This document shows, piece after piece, positions 32,408 through 39,664 of a stretch of DNA of 64,000 bases. Where the stretch lies: NCBI RefSeq assembly GCF_051487185.1, contig NZ_JAHVDK010000024.1, positions 62,001 to 126,000 on the forward strand, read 5' to 3'. Every line of letters starts with the position of its first letter. Position 1 is the stretch's first letter. Made by a program: the position numbers and the translations under genes. The DNA comes from Inquilinus limosus_F (GTDB lineage: Bacteria > Pseudomonadota > Alphaproteobacteria > DSM-16000 > Inquilinaceae). Under the pieces are notes generated by a model that worked only from the letters and a program-made list of their open reading frames with translations, was not told where the DNA came from and made no database searches.

Positions 32408-33645
32408 GCGGCCTGGCGCACCGAGGCCGTGACCGCCACCGGCGCATCATCGATCGGGAAGTGCAGCAGCGCCGCCACCAGCCCGGCAACCGCGGTGGCG
32501 ATCCAGACCAGGGCATAGGAGCCGGTGACGTCGAAGACGTAGCCGCCGGCCCAGGCGCCGAGGAACGACCCGATCTGGTGGCTGAGGAAGCAGACGCCGA
32601 ACAGCGTGCCGAGATGGCGCGTGCCGAACACCTTGGCCACGAGGCCGCTGGTCAGCGGCACGGTGCCCAGCCAGGTCAGGCCCATCACCGCGGCGAAGAG
32701 CACGACCGACGCCTCGCTCTTCGGCGCCAGGAAGAAGGCGGCGATGGCGGCGCCGCGGATCAGGTACAGCCAGCCGAGGACATGGTGCTGGCGGAAGCGG
32801 CCGCCGAGCCAGCCGCAGCCCCAGCTGCCGACCATGTTGAACAGCCCGACCAGCGCCAGCGCCGTGGCGCCGAGCCCTGCCGGCATGTGGCACAGCAGCA
32901 GGTAGTTCGGCAGATGCGTGCCGATGAAGGCGAGCTGGAAGCCGCAGGTGAAGAAGCCGAGGGTCAGCAGCCGGTAGCCGCGATGGCCGAGCGCCTGCGC
33001 CACCGCCGCACGCAGCGGCAGCGCTGCCTCCGCCGGCGCCGGTGCGGCGCCGTCGCGCCGGTCCAGGAACAGCCCGAGCGGCGCCACGGCGACCAGGCAG
33101 CCGGCGAGCACGAGCAGCGACGCCGTGGTGCCCGATAGATCCGTGACCCATTGCGCAAGTGGCACCAGCAGCACCTGGCCGAGCGAACCGCCGGCGCTGG
33201 CGAGACCCATCGCCATGCTGCGCTTCTCCGGCGGCGCCGCGCGGCCCAGGGCGGTCAGCACCACGCCGAAGGTGGTGCAGCTGATGCCGATGCCGACCAG
33301 GAGGCCGAGGCCGAGCACCAGCATCGCCCCCGACGACGCCATGGCGGTGAGGACCAGCCCGGCGGCGAAGGCGACCGCGCCGAAGGCCACCACCGGCGCC
33401 GAGCCCCAGCGGTCGGCGGCGGCGCCGGCGAAGGGCTGGGCGAAGCCCCAGACCAGGTTGTGCACGGCGATGGCGAAGGCGGTGAGCATGACCGGCAGGC
33501 CGCGGTCGAAGGAGAACGGGCCGATGAACAGGCCGAAGGTCTGCCGCGAGCCCATGGCGGCGCTCATGATCAGCGCCCCGGCCAGGATCACCAGCCCCGC
33601 CCGGATGCCGGGGGATGCGAAATGCCGTCCTTCGGTCGCCGCCAT
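32404..33645 (-). CDS. Major facilitator superfamily transporter
   Basis: 413 residues with twelve hydrophobic helices; the loop 2-3 region GAAADRWGSAPVV fits the MFS D-R-W/K-G motif. Conserved GVCFLSHQIGSFLGAWAGGY in helix 11 and PEKRSMAMGLASAGGSLGQ in helix 5 place it in the monocarboxylate/oxalate-formate-like branch by appearance. Substrate unknown. The ATG at 33645 is preceded by GAGGAGGG. It is in the inner membrane and stands alone; a palindromic repeat lies behind its promoter. Confidence 0.9.
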   Translation of the reverse strand: MAATEGRHFASPGIRAGLVILAGALIMSAAMGSRQTFGLFIGPFSFDRGLPVMLTAFAIAVHNLVWGFAQPFAGAAADRWGSAPVVAFGAVAFAAGLVLTAMASSGAMLVLGLGLLVGIGISCTTFGVVLTALGRAAPPEKRSMAMGLASAGGSLGQVLLVPLAQWVTDLSGTTASLLVLAGCLVAVAPLGLFLDRRDGAAPAPAEAALPLRAAVAQALGHRGYRLLTLGFFTCGFQLAFIGTHLPNYLLLCHMPAGLGATALALVGLFNMVGSWGCGWLGGRFRQHHVLGWLYLIRGAAIAAFFLAPKSEASVVLFAAVMGLTWLGTVPLTSGLVAKVFGTRHLGTLFGVCFLSHQIGSFLGAWAGGYVFDVTGSYALVWIATAVAGLVAALLHFPIDDAPVAVTASVRQAA

Positions 33646-33779
33646 GGTCCGGGCCCTCCTCGCCCGCCCCACACAATGGCAATCGGCGGAGGGGCCGGCA
33701 AAAGAGAAGGTTTCGCTGACGGGTGAAGGATGCTCACCTGGTCTCGGCCGGGTCTCCCAGGTCGGTCAGCTCAAAGGAT

Positions 33780-33865
33780 CGTCATTGCGAGCGCAGCGAA
33801 GCAATCCAGGGCCGCAAGAGCGGAGGCATGGATTGCTTCGTCCGCTTCGCCTCCTCGCAATGACG
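33780..33865. repeat. Dispersed palindromic intergenic repeat, copy 2
   Basis: 86 bases bounded by CGTCATTGCGAG and CTCGCAATGACG; sequence nearly identical to the arms of copy 1 (26898-26988), with a different loop (GCCGCAAGAGCGGAGGCATG). It sits between the MFS and LysR genes. Confidence 0.85.
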
Positions 33866-33899
33866 GCTTGGGGTGTCGTAAGCCCGGGGCTGAACAGCC

Positions 33900-34829
33900 T
33901 CAGGCGATCCGCCTCCCCTCGCCTTCGGCGGCACCCCGCCCGAACGCCTCGACCTCGCGCAGCAGCCAGCGCTTGAAGCCCAGCAGGTCCGGGCGGCGGT
34001 CCGCCCCTTCGGCACTGACCAGCCAATAGGCGGTCTCGGCGTCGATGGACGGAAGGTCGAGCTCGACCAACGCCCCGGACGCGAGTTCCGGGCCGACCAG
34101 CAGGCGCCGCCCCAGGGCGATGCCGAGCCCTATGGCGGCGGCCTCGAACGCCATCTGGATGGTGTCGACCCGCAGCCCGCCGGCGAGGTCGACGCCGTCG
34201 ATCCCGGTCCGCTCCAGCCAGGCCTGCCAATCTTCGCTGGCCGGGGTGACATGGATCAGCGTGGCCCGGCGCAGATCGACGGTTCCGTTCTCACGCCGCA
34301 GAATCTCGCGATAGGCCGGGCTGCACACCGGGACCAGCGTGTCGCCGAACAGCCGGGTCCAGCTGGCCCCGGCCGCGGTCGCCCGGCTCATCCGGATGGC
34401 GAAGTCGAAGCCGTCGACCGGGAAACCGACCTGCCGCCGCGAGGTGTCGACGGTGACGCCGATGGTCGGCCAGCGCTCGCCGAAGCGGTGCAGCCGCGGC
34501 AGCAGCCAGCGGGCGGCGAAGGTCGGCGCGCAGCTCACCGTAATCGTCCGGCGCTCGCCGCTGCCCGGCAAGCGCTGAGTGCCGATGGCGATCAGGGACA
34601 GCGCCTCGGAGACATAGGGCAGGTAGTCCGCCCCTTCCGGCGTCAGCGACAGCTTGCGGGGCTCACGCACGAACAGCTCGACGCCCAGCGCCCGCTCCAG
34701 CCCGACGATGCCGTGGCTGACGGCGCTGGGCGTCACGTTCAGCTCGGCGGCGGCGAGCTTGAAGCTGAGATGGCGCCCCGCCGCCTCGAAGAAGCGAAGG
34801 GACGAGAGCGGCGGCAGGCGAAGCGGCAT
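33900..34829 (-). CDS. LysR-type regulator, GcvA-like
   Basis: 309 residues. N-terminal winged helix LSSLRFFEAAGRHLSFKLAA, AELNVTPSAVSHGIVGLERA, LFVREPRKLSLTPEG; effector domain ITVSCAPTFAARWLLPRLHRF onward, the GcvA-type pattern. It is not divergent from an obvious target: upstream (34830-34877) lies the end of the arginase-family gene on the same strand, so read-through from that gene is possible. Effector unknown. Confidence 0.92.
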   Translation of the reverse strand: MPLRLPPLSSLRFFEAAGRHLSFKLAAAELNVTPSAVSHGIVGLERALGVELFVREPRKLSLTPEGADYLPYVSEALSLIAIGTQRLPGSGERRTITVSCAPTFAARWLLPRLHRFGERWPTIGVTVDTSRRQVGFPVDGFDFAIRMSRATAAGASWTRLFGDTLVPVCSPAYREILRRENGTVDLRRATLIHVTPASEDWQAWLERTGIDGVDLAGGLRVDTIQMAFEAAAIGLGIALGRRLLVGPELASGALVELDLPSIDAETAYWLVSAEGADRRPDLLGFKRWLLREVEAFGRGAAEGEGRRIA

Positions 34830-34877
34830 CCGGCAACCCCAACGGCAACCCGGCTCGGACCATGGGGCGAAAGCATA

Positions 34878-35765
34878 TTACGAGCGCAGTCCCCGGGCGA
34901 TGGCGTCGACGAAGCGTGCCGCGATGGCGCCGCCGGGATCCAGCGCCGGGTTGAAGATCGTGATGTCGACCCCGGCCATCCTGCCGCTCGCCGTCGCGGC
35001 GCGGAGGACCGTCGCCAGCTCGTCGAAGGACAGGCCATCCGGGATCCGGTAGTCGACCGCCGGCATGACCGCATCGTCGAGCACGTCGGCATCGAGATGG
35101 AGCCAGAAGCCGAGGAGACCGGGGCGGGTCAGCCGCTGCAGAGCGCGCTCCGCCGCGGCGTTGGCGCCGGCCTGCCGAACCGCCGCGAGGTCGAGCAGCT
35201 CGATGATAGTGTCCGCGATCCGCTGGCTGCCGAACTGTTCCGCGATCTCGGCGTCGCGGGGCCCGAACGCGACCACGTCCTCGTCGCGGACCAGCGGCCG
35301 CAGCCCTTCCAGATCCGAGATCACGGCGGGGCCGCGGCCGGTGGCCAGCGCCAGCTCCATCGACGCCGCCTCGCCGTTCGGCTCGGCCTCCGGCTGGTAG
35401 AAATCGGCATGGCCGTCGAGGAACAGGAGGCCGAAGCGCCCGCGGCGGCGCAGCGACAGCAGGCAGCCGAGCAGGATCGAGCAGTCGCCGCCCAGCACCA
35501 CCGGCACCTCGCCGGCCCCGCGCACGAGCCCGACGGCGTTCGCGAGGGTGGAAGAATAGGCGGCGATGCCGGTCGGGTTGAGCAGCATCGTCCCGGGGTC
35601 GCGCCGCGGATCGTAGGGCGGCGGCGCGACCCGCCCGGCCCGCCGCGCCCCCAGCCTTTCGGCGAGGCCCGCCCCGAGCAGAGCCTCGGGCAGCCGCTCG
35701 ACCCCTTTCGGAAACAGCCCCAGCACCGAAGGCGCTTCGATGATCGCATAGCGGGGACGGGTCAC
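34878..35765 (-). CDS. Arginase/agmatinase-family ureohydrolase with a Cys at the first metal position
   Basis: 295 residues from GTG 35765, which has AGGAGG seven bases upstream. Three metal blocks of the ureohydrolase fold: VVLGGDCSILLG (normally GGDHS, so the His ligand is Cys here), LFLDGHADFYQP (Asp-x-His-x-Asp intact) and HLDADVLDDAVMPAVDYR (Asp-x-Asp intact). The fold hydrolyses guanidino groups to urea, but the substituted ligand and FYQPEAEPNGEA in place of the usual substrate loop make arginine unproven as substrate. A much longer open frame upstream is antisense to capA and not coding. Confidence 0.82.
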   Translation of the reverse strand: MTRPRYAIIEAPSVLGLFPKGVERLPEALLGAGLAERLGARRAGRVAPPPYDPRRDPGTMLLNPTGIAAYSSTLANAVGLVRGAGEVPVVLGGDCSILLGCLLSLRRRGRFGLLFLDGHADFYQPEAEPNGEAASMELALATGRGPAVISDLEGLRPLVRDEDVVAFGPRDAEIAEQFGSQRIADTIIELLDLAAVRQAGANAAAERALQRLTRPGLLGFWLHLDADVLDDAVMPAVDYRIPDGLSFDELATVLRAATASGRMAGVDITIFNPALDPGGAIAARFVDAIARGLRS

Positions 35766-35921
35766 GGCGACGCCTCCTGTCCAGGCCGGCGCAGGCCGGC
35801 TCCGCTGCAGTCTAACCGGATCGGCGCAACCCGGGTTCCTCGCGCCCGGCGGAAGGATCGGATCGGATGGCGGATTGCCGCGTTCTTCTGATGAATACTC
35901 AACACGGGGAGCCGACGCGGA

Positions 35922-37025
35922 GTGCAGGCAATCAAGCTCTTCCTGACCGGCGACGTGATGACCGGGCGCGGCATCGACCAGGTGCTGCCCTGGCCCTGCG
36001 AGCCCGGCCTGTACGAGCGCCATGTGACCTCGGCCAGGCAATATGTCGCGCTCGCCGAGGAGGCGAACGGGCCGCTGCCCTGGCCGGTCGACCTGCTGTA
36101 CCCGTGGGGCGATGCCCTGGCGGAGCCGGCGGAGCGCCGCGTCGACCTTCGCATCATCAATCTCGAAACCAGCGTGACGCGCCATTCCGTGCCGGAGCTG
36201 AAGGGCATCAACTATCGCATGAGCCCGGAGAACTTCGCCTGCATCACGGCGGCCGGCATCGATTGCTGCGTCCTGGCCAACAATCACGTCCTCGACTGGG
36301 GCAGGCCGGGACTCATCGAGACTCTCGACACGATCGCAGCGTCGGGTATCCCGGCGCCGGGCGCCGGCCGCGGCATCGCCGAGGCGACGGCGCCCGCCAT
36401 CCTCCCGCTTCCGGAGCGAGGCCGGGTCCTGGTCTATGCCGCCGCCTCTGCGGACAGCGGCGTGCCGCAGAGCTGGCTGGCCGGGCCCGACAGACCCGGG
36501 GTCAACCTCCTGACCGACCTGTCGGCCGATACCGCCCGGCGGATCGGGGCGCAGCTCGAGACCGCCAGCCAGGCCGGCGACATCATGATCGTCTCGATCC
36601 ACTGGGGCGGGAACTGGGGATACGGGATCTCCCGCTCCCATCGCGCCTTCGCCCATGCGCTGATCGACGAGGCCGGCATCGACCTGGTGCACGGCCATTC
36701 GTCGCATCACCCGAAAGCGATCGAAGTGCATCACGGCCGGCTGATCCTCTATGGCTGCGGCGACTTCATCACCGACTACGAGGGGATCACCGGCTACGAG
36801 GCGTTTCGGGACGATCTCGTGCTCATGTACCTGCCGGTCCTGGCGGCGGACGGCGCGCTGCAGGACCTGACGATGGTGCCGTTCCAGCTGCGGCAGCTCC
36901 GGCTCAATCGGGCGGAACCAGGCGACATCGGATGGCTCCGCGGCACGCTCGATCGCGAATGCCGCCGCTTCGACGGCGGCGTCGTGCAGGACGACACCGG
37001 GGCGCTTCATCTCGAATGGGTGTAG
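35922..37025 (+). CDS. CapA-family protein (poly-gamma-glutamate biosynthesis enzyme fold)
   Basis: 367 residues from GTG. LFLTGDVMTGRGIDQVL is the N-terminal metallophosphatase-like motif, followed by RIINLETSVT, VLANNHVLDWG (Asn-His), VSIHWGGNWGY and GHSSHHPKAIEV, all CapA/PgsA hallmarks. Most CapA proteins are membrane-anchored; this one lacks a signal or anchor, so it is probably cytoplasmic, and its role need not be capsule synthesis. No capB/capC neighbours are present. Divergent from the arginase-family gene (156 bases). Confidence 0.9.
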   Translation: MQAIKLFLTGDVMTGRGIDQVLPWPCEPGLYERHVTSARQYVALAEEANGPLPWPVDLLYPWGDALAEPAERRVDLRIINLETSVTRHSVPELKGINYRMSPENFACITAAGIDCCVLANNHVLDWGRPGLIETLDTIAASGIPAPGAGRGIAEATAPAILPLPERGRVLVYAAASADSGVPQSWLAGPDRPGVNLLTDLSADTARRIGAQLETASQAGDIMIVSIHWGGNWGYGISRSHRAFAHALIDEAGIDLVHGHSSHHPKAIEVHHGRLILYGCGDFITDYEGITGYEAFRDDLVLMYLPVLAADGALQDLTMVPFQLRQLRLNRAEPGDIGWLRGTLDRECRRFDGGVVQDDTGALHLEWV

Positions 37026-37034
37026 GTGCGACGC

Positions 37035-37505
37035 TCAGGCCTGCCGCGTGTAGGTGGCGTGCAACTCCGCCTCATCGAGGACATGGCCGGCGATCGCCTT
37101 CTCGAACCGCTTGCGGTCAAGGCCCGGCGGCGCCTCGACCGGACGGTCCAGAGCAAGCAGGCGGAAGCGGTACCGGAAGGTGCGGCCGAGCGTTCCCTGC
37201 GGGCCTTGATAGCCGTCCCCGTCCAGCGAGTTCCGGCCGTGGAACAGATGCAGCGGCTCCTCGGGCTCGTGCTGGTGCTTGAAGCCCGCAGGCAGGCCGT
37301 CGAGCTCGGCCGGGATCTTGTAGGCGAGCCAATGCAGCCACGGTTCGCGGGTGGCGGGGGTCACGCCTTCGAACAGGATCGCCAGCTCGCGCGTGCCGTC
37401 GGGGAGATCGGACCAGCGCAAGGGCGGCGAGACGTTGTGGCCGTCCCGGGTGAATTCGACCGGGATCTCCTGGCCGTCCTCGAAGGCTTCGCTCCAGAGG
37501 CGCAT
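37035..37505 (-). CDS. YbhB/YbcL family (Raf kinase inhibitor-like) protein
   Basis: 156 residues: MRLWSEAFEDGQEIPVEFTR, NVSPPLRWSDLPDGTRELAI, WLHWLAYKIP, then GYQGPQGTLGRTFRYRFRLLAL, the PEBP fold with its anion-binding D-x-D-P/H region. Bacterial functions are obscure. Start ATG 37505, five bases after the stop of the gene at 37511, so translationally coupled to that unknown protein. Converges on capA. Confidence 0.88.
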   Translation of the reverse strand: MRLWSEAFEDGQEIPVEFTRDGHNVSPPLRWSDLPDGTRELAILFEGVTPATREPWLHWLAYKIPAELDGLPAGFKHQHEPEEPLHLFHGRNSLDGDGYQGPQGTLGRTFRYRFRLLALDRPVEAPPGLDRKRFEKAIAGHVLDEAELHATYTRQA

Positions 37506-37510
37506 CGCCG

Positions 37511-38296
37511 CTACCGCCACTTGCCCTTGAGCAACGGCTCGATCGGGTGCTCGCGCGGCGACATCTTGAGCTGGCGAAAAATGTCCGCCTTCTGGGCCGT
37601 CTCGTGCTCGGCCTCGATGTCGATGTCATAGGCCCGCTCGGGATCGGTGCGCGCCCCGACCAGGACGAACTCGGCGCCCTCGTAGTCGAGCAGATGCGGA
37701 TCCTCGGTGGCGAAGCGCCGGCCGCGGAACTCCCGCTCCAGCGTCTTCGGATAATGCGCCTCCTCCCGCTCGGGCAGCCCCGAACCGGGCGGCGATGGCT
37801 TCTCCGGATTCTTGACCGACAGGATGTAGGCGGCCTGGCGCTCGATCTTCAGCTCCTTCTGGACCTCGCCGGGCCGCTCCGGCAGCTCGAGCTCATAGGT
37901 CAGATGCAGGTTCCGTCCGCGCCGGACCAGCGCATAGACGCCCTCCCCCGCCGGCCGCACGGCCGCCAGCGTGCGTTCGCCGCGCGTCTTAGTCGGATAA
38001 TGGTGCTCCCGGAACTCCTCTTCCACCTCCCGGCCGCTCTTCACCGCGTCGATGAAGCCCCATATGCGCTCATGGTCGTGGGCCTCGGGCAGGTGCTTGC
38101 GGCCGAGCACCGCGACACGGAACCTGCTCTGTCCTTCCGGCTTCATCACCATGTAGAAGCGCTGGACATCGCCCAGGCCTTCGGCCTCGCCCTCCTCGAT
38201 GCGGGGCCGGTACACGAAATAGATGTCGCCCTTCTCGACGATCTCCTCGTCGACCTCGGGCTGGTGCCGTTCCTGCTTCTTCCGCACGGAAACCAT
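37511..38296 (-). CDS. Hypothetical protein, 261 aa
   Basis: MVSVRKKQERHQPEVDEEIV, then KGDIYFVYRPRIEEGEAEGL and GDVQRFYMVMKPEGQSRFRV; later TKTRGERTLAAVRPAGEGVY and HLTYELELPERPGEVQKEL; C terminus DIFRQLKMSPREHPIEPLLK. Soluble, strongly charged, no signal, two similar alpha/beta-looking halves. I do not recognise a family. Expressed with YbhB downstream; CBS and LigT-like genes lie upstream on the same strand. The ATG at 38296 begins a coherent protein, while longer frames upstream run through the intergenic space. Confidence 0.72.
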   Translation of the reverse strand: MVSVRKKQERHQPEVDEEIVEKGDIYFVYRPRIEEGEAEGLGDVQRFYMVMKPEGQSRFRVAVLGRKHLPEAHDHERIWGFIDAVKSGREVEEEFREHHYPTKTRGERTLAAVRPAGEGVYALVRRGRNLHLTYELELPERPGEVQKELKIERQAAYILSVKNPEKPSPPGSGLPEREEAHYPKTLEREFRGRRFATEDPHLLDYEGAEFVLVGARTDPERAYDIDIEAEHETAQKADIFRQLKMSPREHPIEPLLKGKWR

Positions 38297-38369
38297 AGCG
38301 CAGGGCCTCGAAGTGGCATCTGCTGATGCCAACAGGACGTCCCGGCATAGGTTCCCGGCCAGGATGAAG

Positions 38370-38798
38370 CTATCGCCGCTCCTTGTCCGTCGGCTCCGAT
38401 ATGCCCTTGAGCGCGCTCTCGGCCGCCTCTTCCTCGGAGCGCCCGAGATCGGCAAGGGCGATGACGCCGACCAGCCGCTTGTTGCGGTTCAGCACAGGCA
38501 GCCGGCGCACCTGGTGCTGCGCCATGACTTCGGCGGCCCGATCCACCTCGTCATCCTCGAAGCAGTAGCAGATGCCCTCCGACATCACCTCGCGCACCGT
38601 CGTGGTGCCGGGATTGCGCTCGTCGGCGACCGCGCGCATCACGATGTCGCGGTCCGTCACCATCCCGATCAGGCGGTCGTTCTCGCCGACCGGCAGCGCC
38701 CCGATGTTGTCGGCGCGCATCCGCCGAGCCACGTCGCGAATGGTCATGTTGGGGTCGGCGAGCTGGACGTTGGTGTGCATGATCTCCTGGACTTGCAT
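38370..38798 (-). CDS. CBS-domain pair protein
   Basis: 142 residues comprising two CBS domains in tandem: MQVQEIMHTNVQLADPNMT, MRADNIGALPVGENDRLIGM, VTDRDIVMRAV; second: VREVMSEGICYCFEDDEVDR, VRRLPVLNRNKRLVGVIALAD. The pair forms a Bateman module that usually binds adenosine nucleotides. No catalytic domain is attached, so it is a regulatory partner or sensor. The start has GAGAGGAGAG upstream. Confidence 0.93.
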   Translation of the reverse strand: MQVQEIMHTNVQLADPNMTIRDVARRMRADNIGALPVGENDRLIGMVTDRDIVMRAVADERNPGTTTVREVMSEGICYCFEDDEVDRAAEVMAQHQVRRLPVLNRNKRLVGVIALADLGRSEEEAAESALKGISEPTDKERR

Positions 38799-38912
38799 GG
38801 CTGCTCTCCTCTCAGACGAATGTCGTCATTGGAGCAACGGCCCCGGCGCGCCGATGGTGCCTCGGGATCGTGACATGTCCGTCCGCCGACGCGCGCGCGG
38901 CGCCTCCAGGAG

Positions 38913-39500
38913 TCAGGCCTGCAGCGACCAGCGGTCGATCACCTCATACCGGGTGAGCCCCAGCCGGCTGTGGATCAGGGCAAAGTCCTTGACCACGAAG
39001 CGGATCGGCTCGATCGCCTGCTCCGGGATCGCGTCCGGCCCGTAGGACAAAGTCATGTGCGGCGTGAACTCCGCCGCTGCCTTCAGCCCGCTCCTGGTCA
39101 GGGCGATGCCGAGACTCCGGAAGAGCTCCACCAGGGCTTCACCTCCCTCGCCGAGCAGGACCAGCGGCCGCCGGCCCTTCTTGTGCGGCGCCGCCTCGAA
39201 GCTCTTCACGAAGCGGAAGGCCACCTCGAATGGTCCCATGGAAACGGCCTTCCCGGCCTGTTGCGCCGCATAGACGAACTTGGTGCGCAGACGCTTGTAG
39301 TCGCCGACATGATGCAGCGAGACGTGCAGCCGGTCGGTCCTGAGCCGTGTTCCCATGAGACGATATTCGGAGAAGAACCCGTCGCCGAACCGCGCCACGC
39401 GGTCGCGTGTCTCGTCATCCGGCAGGACACAAAAGAACACGCGCTCCGGCCGCCTGGGCCTGTCGGAAAGGGGTTCGTAGAAGTTGAAGACGCCCTGCAT
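38913..39500 (-). CDS. 2'-5' RNA ligase / cyclic phosphodiesterase superfamily (LigT-like), copy 2
   Basis: 195 residues, starting MQGVFNFYEPLSDRPRRPER with GGAGG upstream. Active-site motifs LHVSLHHVGD and FTPHMTLSYG (two HxT/S). The Arg/Lys-rich EAAPHKKGRRPLVLLGEGG between them could contact RNA. It shares the general organisation and C-terminal FALIHSRLGLTRYEVIDRW with the copy at 31121-31747 (FALVHSLYGESRYLILGRW), so the two are paralogues. Confidence 0.88.
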   Translation of the reverse strand: MQGVFNFYEPLSDRPRRPERVFFCVLPDDETRDRVARFGDGFFSEYRLMGTRLRTDRLHVSLHHVGDYKRLRTKFVYAAQQAGKAVSMGPFEVAFRFVKSFEAAPHKKGRRPLVLLGEGGEALVELFRSLGIALTRSGLKAAAEFTPHMTLSYGPDAIPEQAIEPIRFVVKDFALIHSRLGLTRYEVIDRWSLQA

Positions 39501-39664
39501 GGCCGCACCTCCGCAATGAACCCTCCTGACCTCTCCGATTCAAATGAGAAAAGGGACAATGTTATTGTCACTTGACCGAATTGCGCGATCCGATTCTAAT
39601 TCACCGACAGCATATCTGATTGCATTTAACGCATTTCAACTGGCGCACTTATGCGGGGTGGAAG

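Noticed and set aside
35766..37010. Upstream extension of the arginase-family frame to about 710 codons
   Set aside because: The extension lies antisense to capA; the GTG at 35765 has AGGAGG and starts the ureohydrolase fold.
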